Source of the DNA: Platanthera guangdongensis
Taxonomy: Eukaryota; Streptophyta; Magnoliopsida; Asparagales; Orchidaceae
Length of the DNA: 64,000 nucleotides
Assembly (NCBI GenBank): GCA_039583875.1
Contig: CM077153.1
Coordinates: 68,084,482 to 68,148,481 of the forward strand
Reading direction: 5' to 3'
Part shown: positions 12,738 through 23,965 of the stretch, one piece after another
Layout: every line of letters begins with the position of its first letter
How positions within the stretch are numbered: position 1 is the first letter of the stretch
The notes under the pieces: generated by a model
The model's database searches: none
What the model saw: the letters and a program-made list of their open reading frames with translations, nothing else
Told to the model about the DNA's origin: nothing
Made by a program: the position numbers and the translations under genes

Positions 12738-13657
12738 GTCATAGCTAATATGCCCAAACTTGTTACAGTTGTAACACTTATTTGGGACATATCTCCCCGG
12801 CCTCTTCCTTCACCTATTCCTTGGTCTCTACCTCTTCCTCTTACTTCTTGTCTCCCACCATGAGGTTGCTCCACTTCTCTTTGGTGGTAGGAATTTCTTC
12901 CTTGATCTCTTCCTCCTCTTCTTCCTCTACCTCTTCCTTGATAGCCACGACCACGCTGGCCTCCTCCTCTTCCAGAGCTCTCTCCAAAATTCAACTGTGA
13001 CTGGAGTGCTTTACCCAAGCCACTTGACTCCTCCTCGTCTTGTAGCATGCGGTACTCATGAGCCTATAGAGATCCAACTAGTTCATCCACAGTCATCAAG
13101 GTGAGATCCTTCGATTCCTCAATCGCCACCACCACATGCCGGAACTTCTTTGACATAGAGCGTAAGAGCTTCTCCATGATGCTTACGTTATCTATCATCT
13201 CTCCATTCCTCTTCATCTCATTCGTGAGCGTCCACAGAAGGGTCACATAATCTCCAATCATCTTTGAACTCTGCATCTTCATCACTTCTTACTGAGCTCG
13301 AAAGGATTGCAGCTTCACCTTCTTAGCTTTGTCAACTCCTTGAATGGAGCGTTGCAACACTTCCCATGCCTCCTTCGAACTAGTCGCATTTGAAATCTTC
13401 TCAAAGGTCGCCTCATCGACATCTTGATATAGTAAGAAAAGAGTCTTCTTATCGCTCTTCTTGGACTCCCTCAACGCCGTCCTTTGTGCGTTAGTCAATG
13501 CCGCCTCTGCTTCTGTAGTAAGCTCCTCATATCCATCCTCAACTATGTCTCACAACTCCTTTGAAGAAAGTAGCACCCTCATCTGGATGCTCCAGTTGCC
13601 GTAGTTTGTCTTTGTCAACTTGGAGACTTGTCCTAGTATAGCACTACCCATCTCCAT
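12738..13657 (-). pseudogene. Tork-like Copia gag, broken
   Basis: The most likely start is the ATG at 13657, about 50 bp after the primer-binding site; the first residues read MEMGSAILG. The gag body (UBN2-like, with KEAWEVLQ near 13375) runs through three in-frame stops near 13555, 13287 and 13062. It is followed by an Arg/Gly-rich stretch (about 12985-12800, RGRGRGRRGG) and a CCHC zinc knuckle (CYNCNKFGHISYDC, about 12780-12735) in a shifted frame. Gag would form the virus-like particle and package RNA. The RGG-rich segment before a single knuckle is usual for this lineage. Confidence 0.82.
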
Positions 13658-13706
13658 CACTTCAAGACTTCAAATCTTCCGAGCAACTTCCAAGATTCGT
13701 AACCTC

Positions 13707-13718
13707 CATCTGATACCA
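13707..13718 (-). promoter_or_regulatory. Primer-binding site of the Tork-like element
   Basis: The minus strand reads TGGTATCAGATG two bases inside the 5' LTR, matching the 3' end of plant initiator tRNA-Met as used by most Copia elements. Confidence 0.85.
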
Positions 13719-13720
13719 CT

Positions 13721-14401
13721 TGTTGGAAACGTGTATGGGTTCCCGCACAACCTCAACTCCACAAACCGACTCCACTTAACACCAAATACTACCAAATGTA
13801 ACCTGCGAGACCACCCTCTCAATCCGCCTACCCGCGCGGTTAGCAGCTCGGCGAGAACAACAACAACACACGGCTGCGGCTACCAAGCGAGTTCCTCCTC
13901 TACGACCGGCGAGCTCAACTCCACTCTCGCGCCGAGACCGCCCGACGATATGGCTCCCCACTGCGAGCTGTATCCCTTCCGCGAGCTGGCACAGACGAAA
14001 TTAACTCCAAAAACGGCGAGCTCACAACCCGCGAGACCAAACTAGTCGCGCAGCGAGATCACAACCCGCAAGCTCCTTCTCTTGTAGTGAGATTACCTAG
14101 TCGCTCGTCAAGTTCTCCTGCGGGCTGCACAACATAATACACTCTAGCGCTGCGCCGCTCCTCCCTCAAAATGAAAAATGAAAAAGAGGAAGGAAATTTC
14201 ACTATCTCATTGATCTTGAAATGAACTACATACATGCCTATATATAGGCTATCCAAACAAATAGTAAATGGACACATGACACCGCATTGAATGTCACTCC
14301 TAATCACTATCTCCCTGTATTAAATGTAAAACAACATATAATTAATAACTCAAATCACTCATAAAACTTGTTGACCGGGTCAATGAAGTCAAAGTCCAAA
14401 A
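13721..14401 (-). repeat. 5' LTR of the Tork-like element
   Basis: It matches 8829-9508 from TGTTGGAAACGTGTATGGG to GTCCAAAA, including the palindromic TATA box CCTATATATAGG at 14237-14248 and the GCGAG-rich stretch. The terminal CA is lost, and the exact end could be 14399-14401. Confidence 0.85.
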
Positions 14402-14419
14402 CCTTGCATGTCGTATGTT

Positions 14420-14720
14420 GTGCGACCCAAACGAAAATAGAGGGCGGTTGCGTATAGGCGGCAGCGAGGCCTTGCGCGGCCCGCATGGCCGTGGCGTGTG
14501 GTCGCACGTGGTAAGGCCGCACGACCCGCGCAGCAACGAATTTTGTCTGGGGCCGCGCAGCAGCTGCTCGTGTCCGGGCGCGCGCAACAGCGACTCGTGT
14601 CCAGGCCCACACAGCAGCTACGCTTGGCCACGCCTTGTGGCTGTGCGGCCCATGCAGCAGCAGTGCGCTGCTATGTGCGGCATGGCTGCGCGGACCACAC
14701 AAACATGGCACAACTTGGGT
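14420..14720. repeat. GC-rich degenerate repeat inside the Tat-like element
   Basis: Imperfect copies of GCGCAGCAGCTGCTCGTGTCC-like words recur about every 33-36 bp between the nested Tork element and the antisense ORF. Open frames on both strands (Cys/Ala/Arg-rich) look compositional. I see no domain. Confidence 0.6.
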
Positions 14721-15219
14721 GCCCTCGGTGGAACTTCACGAGCTAGCACAGCGGTCTTCGGTGGTTCGCTCATGCGGTAGCACTTTTCCTGCGCTTGGAT
14801 TTTCTACACTGCAGCTTTCATGCTGATTTTTATTGCAGATTTTTGGACGTGATGTCCCGTCGTGGTTGTTGCACCTTTCTTTGACTTTGTGGGTGGATCA
14901 GGTGCACTCGTAGTGGAAGCGCTTTGGTATTATTGCAGACGTGGAGATTAGGATTTCTTCCCCTTAGGAGTGCATTCAAAATCCTCCTCAGGGTTATTTC
15001 GCCATCACGCAGGGATGCTTGAAGGCGGGCTTCTGAATCCCTCTTGTAGAGGAAGTTATTGCGGTTTTGAAATTTTGCGGAATTTCGATTTCCAGTTTTT
15101 GACTGTTAGAATGACAAGGATCATGTGGCTATTTTTCTTCTTTTGAGAACACTGCATGTGAATGACAATTCGGTTTTTTTGCAAGTGGTGCGAGGTCTAC
15201 CTCGGTAATGGTGATCGGG
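14721..15219 (+). other. No gene recognised; leader of the antisense ORF remnant
   Basis: AT-richer sequence containing TTTTATTGCAG-type words that resemble 3' splice sites (near 14827 and 14930). It may be intronic or leader sequence of the antisense ORF downstream. No open frame of note. Confidence 0.35.
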
Positions 15220-16440
15220 TCGAGGTTCAGAGCAATAAGGGGTGGTTTACATTTGAGAAAAAGACCGACTACCATCACAGAGGGACGATGCTCCAATTTG
15301 TTGAAAATCCTTAGTGGTTGCCAGAGATTTGGTAGGATCTCTCAAAGTGCTCCCATCGCCTTGAAGGACTAGAGTGTGACTTTGCCCCATTGTTGGGCTT
15401 TAGGGATCCTTACGAGATACTGGACCTTCTTTATATGATTGGTATGTTCATTACTGAGAAGAGATTGGTTCTTGCGGGCCTCCCGACAGACATAGAGCAG
15501 AGCAATGCCATTTCATTTGGGTGGTAAGAAGAGGAAGCTGGAGTTCTTGTAGAAGAAAGGGGAAGGAGGCTCATCCTCTACTGCCCCTGAGGCTATTATT
15601 GAAGTCGTTGATCACTGCTCGTACGAGCCAATCATTGATCCACCACCTGCTGAGACCAAGGAGTCCCCGAAGCTTCCTGCGGACGAGACAATTCCTCAAG
15701 AGGACCCCAAGCTCCCGCTAGTGATGGCGAGGGGTAAGAGGTGAGGATCATCTTCTTGCCGACCCATAATCCTGAAGGTATTCCAATTACTCTTATCGCT
15801 TACTTCCTTGATTTGCTCTTATTAGTTATCATGTCTTGCCATTTTTTATTTGTAGTTGTACGAGGTGCACGAGATCATGCAGACATAGGATAAGAACTAT
15901 ATGACCATGAATGATGAATTCCTTTCCCTTCAGACGAGGTTGGAAGCATCGGAGGATTCATTGTCTCTTGCTAGAAAGAAGAAAGAGAAGGTTCTTTCCC
16001 TGCTAGTTAAGTCGGAGTCTGAGTTGCCTACTTCTATGGCTAAGGTCGAGATTATTTATGGGAAGCTAAGTGTTGCTGGCGCGTAGGTTGAGGCTCTCCA
16101 CAGGAGGCTGGACGTGGTTGATGCGAACCTTGATGAGTCACTTTGATGTACTGAGGCAGTTGATGTGGCAATGTCCTAGTTGGAGGCTGAGATGGAGCAG
16201 TTGAAGAAGAAGAAGGCCCAACTTTCCCTTGCGCAAGTTGGCGACGAAACTGTATGAGCCATTTTGGTGGCCAAGTACAAGAAGTCTAATGACATCATGC
16301 TGGAGCGGTCCTGCATTTCGGAGGAGGCCCACTATGAGATGATGGAGACTGAAATTGATTCACTTGTAGAGGATGAGCGTGACATCGCATACCACTTGGG
16401 CTTTGTAAGGGGTTTCTGGCTTCTCAGAGGTTACCAGAGC
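15220..16440 (+). pseudogene. Tat-type antisense ORF remnant (gypsy-type transposon domain plus coiled coil)
   Basis: Plus-strand coding remnant, opposite to the element. The first part reads GWFTFEKKTDYHH (about 15243-15280), continues through RDPYEILDLLYMIGMFI (about 15405-15455), then a Lys/Pro-rich linker. A stretch with GT...AG-like borders near 15776-15855 could be an intron. The second part (about 15860-16440) is a Lys/Glu/Leu-rich coiled coil with heptad spacing (for example RLEASEDSLSLARKKKEKV) and ends in AYHLGFVRGFW. The family's role is unknown; such ORFs accompany Tat elements. There are about eight in-frame stops, several where Trp or Gln codons would be expected. The family assignment rests on layout and general style, not on a database match. 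Confidence 0.55.
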
Positions 16441-16821
16441 GTGACGATCTGGGCGTGGAGGATGCCTCATGTGATGACACTGATGTCAATATCGAGGGAT
16501 GATACCATTGTATCTTCCTTTCATTTGTTTGCTTGTTTTGCTTCTACTTCATTTTGATAGGTTTGCATCGTTGCATGCTTTTTATATTTCATGATGATGT
16601 AGCCCATAGGGTAGATTTTGTTTTTAGTGAAGATTACTTTTTCAGACCTTGCACCTTTTGTTTGTGCTACCGTATATGTGGGCAGAACTTTAGTGTTAAT
16701 CCTTTGCAGCTGCAGGCTAATGCCGAGTTTGATCGTTGGTGCTTGAGAAGAGTGTGGCGGCAAACATTAGATTGCTTATATCTTAGGGTCTACCCTGGAT
16801 AGAGGTATGGAAGATCCTCAT

Positions 16822-17110
16822 TTATTCGCGCCTTGGAGAACCGAGGTTTGTCTGGGTGGAGATGGCGAAGAACCTTTGGTCATTCGCGCCTCATGAGAAC
16901 TGAGGTCCTTCTGGGTGGAGGTGGCGAAGAACCTTTGTTCGTTCGTGCCATAGGAGTACCGATGTCCATTTGGGTGGAGGTGGCAAAGAACCTTTGTTCG
17001 TTCGCGCCTCGGGAGTACCAGGGTCCATTTCGGCTGAGGTGACAAAGAACCTTTGTTCGTTCGCTCCACATGAGGACCAGGGCCTGTTCGGGTGGAGGTG
17101 GTGAAGAACA
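16822..17110. repeat. Five-copy ~60-bp tandem repeat
   Basis: Units of 59-60 bp share CTGGGTGGAGGTGGC, AAGAACCTTTGTTCGTTCG and GAGTACC. GGGTGGAG-like anchors lie near 16853, 16912, 16973, 17032 and 17091. Minus-strand frames here give a repetitive Thr/Ser/Pro-rich product that merely mirrors the repeat. Confidence 0.85.
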
Positions 17111-17153
17111 TTTATTTGTCTGTGCCTCGGGAGGATCAGGATTCATCCAGGTG

Positions 17154-17460
17154 AAGGAGCAGGAGGACCTTTGTCCATCTCTCCTGAGAGGTGCAGAAGG
17201 ACCTTTGTCCATCTCGCTTAAGAGGTACAGAAGGACTTTCATCCATCTTGCTTGGGAGGTGTAGAAGAACTTTTGTCCTTCTTGCCTGGGAGGTGCAGAG
17301 GGTATTTCGTTCGTCTCACCTGGGAGGTGTAGAAATACTTTCATCTATCTTTCCTGGGAGGTGCAGAGGGACTTTCGTCTGTCTTACCTAAGAGGTACAC
17401 AAGGACTTTCTTCCATTTCGTCTGAGAGGTGTAGAAGGACCTTTGCCTATCTCGCCTTAG
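17154..17460. repeat. ~34-bp tandem repeat, about eight copies
   Basis: Adjacent units of 34 bp share GAGGTGCAGAAGGACTTT and TCCATCTCGCCTGG. The unit is related to the AAGAACCTTTGT part of the neighbouring 60-bp array, so the two arrays probably share an origin. They sit between the antisense ORF and the lost pol of the Tat-like element. Confidence 0.85.
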
Positions 17461-17609
17461 TAGTAAGGAGGTCACCATACCCAAGCTTCTGTACGGTCGT
17501 TGTAGTAGAATAAACCAAATTTAATTGCATTGACGTTGAAAGAAGATATATGGGCACACGAGTTTGGCCATGCGACTTGTTATTCATACAGTTGTGGGAG
17601 ATTAATCCA

Positions 17610-18908
17610 TGTTGGAGCCTAGGGTTCCCATCTCTTTAGTTCGACAATATCAAATCCCGTGTATTTGATCGTATGAGGTTTGGGTATAGTGTGCAGGTTT
17701 ACAGGTACGGAAAAACGAGAAAATCAAGCTCTGGAACCTATCGCCGAGCGCTAGCGCTACCTCCGCACTAACTTCTAGAATTAATTCAGGACGAGTGCTA
17801 TGTGACCTACCGCCGGGAGATAGCTCCTTGCCGCGACAATCTAGCTCTCTCTATGAGTTTCAAGACATCATGCTACCTCCAGGAGACAGCTCTGGACCGT
17901 GTCGCGATAGCTCTAAAAAGCGAAAAAATATTATTTTCGAATATTTTTCCAAATGGGCTGGACAGTTGTCACATCAACGCGCATTGACCTACCATCGGGT
18001 GCTAGCTCTACCGCCGACGGTAGTTTATTTTCTTAATACGTATAAAAGCATGCCTCTTTTCCTGGAGACATCAAGAGAGAGATATTCTGATTCTAGGGTT
18101 CGTGTGCCGTCTAAGAACAACGTTCCATCGCATCCATCAAAGGAAGAGAAAGTTGCCTCCCTGCCATTCACGCATGAAGATCTCTGGCGAGCAAATGACT
18201 ACAACAATAGAGAGGAGTTGATCAGTTTTAATAGAACGAAGATATTTAGCGCCGATCACGCACCGCTCAACGAAGGATTCGTCTAGAGGGAGAATCACTT
18301 TAAATCTTCTTTAATCTCTTATTATGTTTTATCTTTTCTAACTGTTTTGTAGGTGAGAAAAATCGACCGGTGAAGGTCATTAGAATCCGGGAAGGATTTC
18401 ATGGGAAATTATTCCGAGGAAGGGACGTCTAAATCGGGGGATCTAGTGGGGCTCTAAGACACTTCCGGGAAGAACGGTGAAGAGCTGGCTCGAAGACCTT
18501 TCTAAGGAGGGAAAGGGAGAGAGCCAACTGGTCCGGTTAGTGGGTCAGTATAGAAAATGAAAACGAGTTTGTATTTCACCGCCTTTGATCTTCAGTGTTA
18601 TGGAGATCTAGTTGTTTATAATTGTAAACCACTTTTGTTTCTTCTGAATAAAATTATTATTCAGTCTTCATTCTTATTGTAATTGTGTGGTTGTATTTCG
18701 GTAGATCTTTGAAGGGTGTGTGCATCTCCAAGGCGAGATTTATCCAAGAAAAGGAGTTCTGTGACCTACCGCCACACACTAGCAAGCTAGCGCCCCGCAG
18801 TAGCATCCAGAACCAGTTCTCATGGATATTATTATTATTATTAATTTTTAAATTAATTTGCAATCCTTATTCACCCCCCCACTCTAAGGTTGGCCACCTG
18901 ATACAACA
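17610..18908 (+). repeat. 5' LTR of the SIRE-like element at 17610
   Basis: It is 1299 bp, begins TGTTGGAGCCTAGGG, ends ATACAACA and pairs with 25733-27011. A CpG-dense stretch upstream of the TATA box (about 17740-18020) repeats CTACCGCCG and GCTAGCGC words. A second small cluster with ACTAGCAAGCTAGCGC lies near 18778. A TTCACCCCCCCA tract lies near 18870. Confidence 0.88.
18041..18048 (+). promoter_or_regulatory. TATA box, 5' LTR
   Basis: TATAAAAG in the context AATACGTATAAAAGCATG. The same site is kept in the 3' LTR at 26150-26157, just downstream of the CpG-dyad cluster. Confidence 0.65.
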
Positions 18909-18910
18909 AG

Positions 18911-18922
18911 TGGTATCAGAGG
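18911..18922 (+). promoter_or_regulatory. Primer-binding site
   Basis: TGGTATCAGAGG two bases after the 5' LTR, complementary to the 3' end of initiator tRNA-Met. Confidence 0.88.
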
Positions 18923-18959
18923 GAGGTTACTTGTGAAAGAGATAAAATCCTGAAGTAAG

Positions 18960-20510
18960 ATGACCAATGTTAAGCATGCTTTCTCTGAGGGTCAAGGTGT
19001 TAGTAGACCCCCACTTTTTATGGGGAGTGATTATAACCACTAGAAAACTTGCATGAAGATATTCTTAATGACACAAAAATTGGATATATGGGCCTTAGTA
19101 GAAACAAAATACACCACACCCACAATCACTGTAGCCAATACAATTGTAATCAAACCGCAAGATAAATGAGATGACGTTGATAAACTGAAATGTATTAACA
19201 ATGAAAAGTCATGAACTCTTTATTCTGTGCATTGGATAAAACTGAATTCAATGAAAAGTCATGATATCTAGAGTTTACTTGAACTGACTCATTAAGGTAC
19301 CTCACAGATGAAGGATTCAAAACTATTTCGACTAGAATCTAAATAAGAATAGTTTCGGATGGAGATCGACGAGGAGATGGATAGCAAGTACATTCGTTTC
19401 ACCAAGATTGGCAATGCCTCTAGATCTCTCAGGAAGACATACTCAAATGGAGACCTAATGAGGAAGATCCTGCGATTGTTGCCTCCACGATTCAACCCAA
19501 AGGTGACGGAGATTGCTGAATCACATGATATCAGCACCCTCAAGATAGAGAGGCTCATTGGAAAACTGAAAACCCATGAGCTCGAACTAAAGATACAAGC
19601 AGAGGAATACCCCAGGGAAATGAAAACGAAGGGGCTGGCACTAAAGGCTGCAAAAGTGAGGAAGGTTGCTGAAGAGTTTGAGTACGAGCACGAAGAAAGC
19701 CTCTATGTTCGAGAATTTAAAAGATTTATGAAGAATCCCAAGAGGCAAGGAAAGTTCAAAAAGTTTCTGAAGAGAAGTGCTGAATAGAAGAAGAGGTTGA
19801 ACAAACCATCAAAGGAGATAGAGGGTGATGATGAGAAATCTCTACTAGAGTCCTACCGCTAACATAAGCCTGGGCACATCAAGAAGGAGTGTCCAAGGCT
19901 CCAGTAGGAGGAAAAGGAGAAATAGAGAAAGGACAAGGGAAGGAAGAAAGTGCTGAAGGCGTTAACATGGGACAAAGTTGGATCTGACGAGTCAAGCACT
20001 TCCGCTTAAGTAGTGAAGATGATGCAAATCTGTGCCTCACGGGGAAGAATCAGGATGAGTCCGACAACAAATCCAATGTCCATAGCGCAACTGAGGAAAC
20101 CCCACCTTCTTATAATGAACTCTTTGAAATCTATGAACATCTTTGTGACAAGCTAGATGAGGTAATTCTTGAGAAAAAGTCCTTCAAAATTAAAAAAAAG
20201 AAGATAAAAAAGGACTTAGAAAATCTAAAGTATGAATTAATTAAATACAACAAAGAGAAGATCGAGTTCTAAGAGTGCTCTCACTCGGTGGCAACGATCA
20301 AAGAGCTAAAAGAAAGTCTCTCTAAGACATCCTTGAAAATGAACAATCTAATTAATGAAAAGAATGACTTAGAGAAAAAACTTCAAATATTGCTTGCAAG
20401 AATAGAAGAAGGTAAAAAGCAATTCACAAATCGGTGCATAATGCTAGTCATGGAAAACATCGCCCTAAAGGCGAGATCCATGATATAAACTGTGTTATCC
20501 AGAAATTTGG
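18960..20510 (+). pseudogene. SIRE-like Copia gag, broken
   Basis: The likely start is the ATG at 18960, 37 bp after the primer site, followed by RPPLFMGSDYNH, where an in-frame stop replaces the expected aromatic residue of the conserved gag N-terminus. The capsid part includes LMRKILRLLPPRFNPKV (about 19456-19505). The zinc-knuckle region near 19850-19900 (HKPGHIKKECP) has lost its first cysteines and is preceded by a stop. A Lys/Glu-rich coiled coil (about 20170-20460) follows, as in SIRE gag. There are several stops and frame changes. Gag would build the particle and bind RNA. Confidence 0.8.
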
Positions 20511-20889
20511 AATAGGGCAAAAATATCTAAATATGTCACTGGGAGCACAGTGTCATGGATCTGGAAAGTTTGGACCGAGGTACGTAAGTCAAACGTTGCC
20601 GCCCAACGGTAACCAACTTCTAGCTAAGTCTAATGCTCTAAATAAAAAATCACAAAATGAAATCAATAATTTTGGAAGGTTGTCCCCATCCTCCAACACG
20701 AGCTCTAGAAACAAGAAAAAGGTGACATCCACTGCTTATATCTTATATGCAAACTGTGAAAAGTTTAGTCACACATCTAGCTCGTGTATGAGGAAAGGTG
20801 ACAAGAAAACTATGCAAATCTAACTATCAAAGTCTTCTACCTGTCGTATGGGTGGGACAACTTGGGTAACCAAATCTTTACCCTCATCT

Positions 20890-23800
20890 TCCTTTTAGGT
20901 ATGTTGACAGGCTAAGGACAAGGAGAACATGTGGTACTTGTACTCTAGATGTTCCAAGTACATGATAGGAGATAAAGACAAGTTCCTTAACCTAGAGAGG
21001 AAGAAAGGTGGCATGGTGACATTCAGGGATAACAACAAAGGACATATTCTTGGAATCAGCACTATAGGTAACAAAGCATTTTCAATTTCAAATGTATTGT
21101 TTGTAGATGGACTTAAGCATAATTTGATTTCAATTAGTCAACTCTGTGATAAAGGCTTGAAAGTATTTTTTGAATCCTCTACGAACACCAACAATATTAT
21201 AGATGCAAAAAGGAATAGTGTTTTGCTTACTGCTTATATGACTCATAATGTTTACACTGTTAGTTTTAAAGATATATCTATTTCTGATTTGAAATACTTA
21301 ATTACCAAAAATGAGGAATTAGATCTTTGGCATAGGAGAGTAGGACATTTAGGAAGTAAACTAAAAGTCAAACTCTCAAAACATAAATTAGTTCGTGGGC
21401 TTCCAAAATTAAGTGGTAGTTTGACCTCTTTATGTGCTTCGTGTCCGTGTCAAAAAGGAAAATTTATCAAAACCTCTTTCAAAAGCAAAAATGATATATC
21501 CATGTTTAGACCACTAGAACTCATAAACATGGATCTATTTGGTCCTTTTAGTATATGTAGTCTAGGTGGAAAATGATACGCGTTTGTTATTGTAGATACT
21601 ACTCCCATTTCTGCTGGATAATCTTTCTCGCTAACAAATCTGACACATTCATTGAATTCACAAATCTATGCACTAGACTACAGAATGAAAAGGAACCAAA
21701 GATAAAATGCATAAGGTAAGATCATGGGGGAGAGTTTGAGAATGTAAACTTCACAAACTTCTATAACAATCTAGCAATTGAGCACAAATTCTCTGCCCCA
21801 CAAACTCCACAACAAAACTTGGTAGTAGAAAGAAAGAACTGTACACTCCAAGAACTAGCACACACAATGCTCGTCGAGTTCGGCTTGCCTTGATATTTTT
21901 GGGCTATAGCAGTCAACACAACAAGTTATATGATGAACCGGGTCATGCTTCACCCTATTCTTAAGCGAACTCCATATGAGCTATACTTCGATAAGAAGCC
22001 CTCTGTATCATATTTTAGAGTCTTTTGCTGCCCGTGTTTTATTCTAAACACTAAGAATCTCTTAGGAAAATTTGACAAAAAATTAGACCATGGCATCCTC
22101 TTAGGATACTCTAGTACGAGTCGTGCCTATAGAGGCTATAATAAAAGAACCTTGGTTGTTGAAGAATCGGCTCACGTGCACTTTAATGAAAATACACCAA
22201 CTGAAGAATCTAGGCTGAATGAAGAGGAAGTTGATGATGATGTACCGTTGGGAGATAAGGGAGAGGAGAGAGAAGTAGTCGATGTTCAAACTCATGTGCA
22301 AGGATATAAGCCTCCAAGCACACTAAAATTTTCAAAACAACATCCACGAGAACTGGTGAAAGGAGAAACCTCACATGGGTTAGAACACGGTCAGCCCTGC
22401 ATGAATCCTTCTTGAACCTATGTTTTATATCTGAAATTGAACCTAAGAATATTTCAGAAGCTTTAAATGATGAATCTTGGTTCTTGGCTATGAATGAATA
22501 TTTAAATCAATTTGAGAGAAGTAAAGTCTGGGTATTAGTGGAGCGTCCAGATTGCCATCCAGTTATCGGTTTGAAATGGGAATATAAAAATAAGCTTAAT
22601 GGTGAATATAGGATAGCTAGGAATAAGGCACGGTGGGTTGCACAAGGATATTCACAAATAGAGGGTGTGGACTTTGAAGAGTCATTTGCACCGATTGCAC
22701 GTCTTGAATCTATTCATATATTTTTGGCATTTACAAGTTATAAACAAATTAAGTTATATCAAATGGATGTTAAGAGTGTATTTTTAAATGAATATATCAT
22801 GAAAGAGGTGTATGTTGAGCAACCACCAGGCTTCAAGAATGCTGACTACCCAAATCATGTATACAAATTAGTGAAGGCCTTGTATGGACTGAAACAAGCA
22901 CCCCGTGCTTGGTATGTTAGGCTCATGACTTTTTTCCTACAACATGATTTTAGGATGCATAGTGCAGACACTATAATATTTGTGAAGCACGAAAATCTCA
23001 ATCTGATTTTATTGCAAATTTATGTTGATGATATCATCTTTGGTGCCACAAATAAAATATATATAATGAAATTATCACCTTAATGCAATCCGAATTTGAA
23101 ATGAGCCTAGTTGGAGAGTTAACTATTTCTTAGGATTTCAGATTTCTCAACTAAAGGATGTAATTTTTATAAGTCAATCGAAATACATAAAAGATATGCT
23201 TGTGCGATTCGGCTTTGAAAATCTGAAACAAGTAAAAACTCTAATGAGCACATCTCTAAAATTAGGAAAGGATGAAATTGGCATTTTAGTGCACCATACT
23301 TTATTTAGAGGAATGATCAGATCACTTCTTTATCAAAGTGCTTTTAGACCTGATAGTATATTTGTGATGTGTCTTTGTGCTAGATATCAAGCCAATCCTA
23401 AAGAATCTCATTTCAAAGCTGTTAAACACATTTTAAGTATCTTGTAGGCATCCAAAATCTTGGTCTTCGATACCATCACACTACTGACTTCACGTTCCAT
23501 TGATATTCCGACTCTGATTATGTTGGTTGTTCACTCGATCGTAAGAGCACGAGTGGTACCTGTCACTTCCTAGGTCCGGCTCTAGTGTCATGGTCTAGCA
23601 GGAAATAAAACTCGGTTTCCCTCTCCACTGCTGAGGCTGAGTGTATAGCTCTAGGAAGTTGTTGCGCACAAGCACTTTGGATGGCACAAATATTAGAGGA
23701 CTTTGGCGTAAAATTTAAGAACATTGACCTTAGGTGTGACAACAAGAGTGCCATAGACTTGATAAATAATCCAATACACCACAATCACTCTAAACATATT

Positions 23801-23965
23801 GACGTTCGTCACCACTTTATCTGGTATCACATTAAGAAAGAGAACGTGAAAGTGAGCTTTATTGGGATTGACGATCAACTTGCTGATATATTTACCAAAC
23901 CCCTCCCCGATGCTCATTTTTGGCTACTTCGACTGGAACTGGGCATTTTGGATCTCACTACTTGA
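20890..23965 (+). pseudogene. SIRE-like Copia pol, broken
   Basis: The order is protease region (about 20930, reading WYLYSRCSKYM), pre-integrase zinc motif (LWHRRVGHLG near 21328; CASCPCQKGK near 21433), integrase start (NMDLFGPF near 21528), a broken integrase core (21580-21930), integrase end and linker (21930-22415), RT (about 22412-23083: QMDVKSVFLNE near 22760, [12 protein letters not shown] near 22880, YVDDIIFG near 23022), and RNase H to 23965 (CDNKSAIDLINNP near 23738; ADIFTKPLPD near 23884). The protease DSG active site reads YSR in this copy, so it could not cut. There are stops or frameshifts near 21576, 21890, 22413, 23083 and 23446. Confidence 0.88.

Larger units (their letters stand above)
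8829..14401 (-). mobile_element. Tork-like Ty1/Copia retrotransposon, nested in the Tat-like element
   Basis: The element is about 5.6 kb with two 0.68-kb LTRs that start TGTTGKAAAC, a primer-binding site, a polypurine tract, and gag and pol remnants in Copia order (protease, integrase, RT, RNase H) on the minus strand. Flanking sequence GACCT on the left and AACCT on the right suggests an imperfect target duplication; the right LTR end has lost its CA, so its end is uncertain by 1-2 bases. Gag and pol both carry stops and frameshifts, so this copy is non-autonomous. Confidence 0.88.

Noticed and set aside
16818..17344. Repeat-containing proteins on the minus strand (97 and 154 codons)
   Set aside because: The apparent protein repeat simply follows the 60-bp DNA tandem repeat, is read in different frames by overlapping ORFs, and has no gene context.
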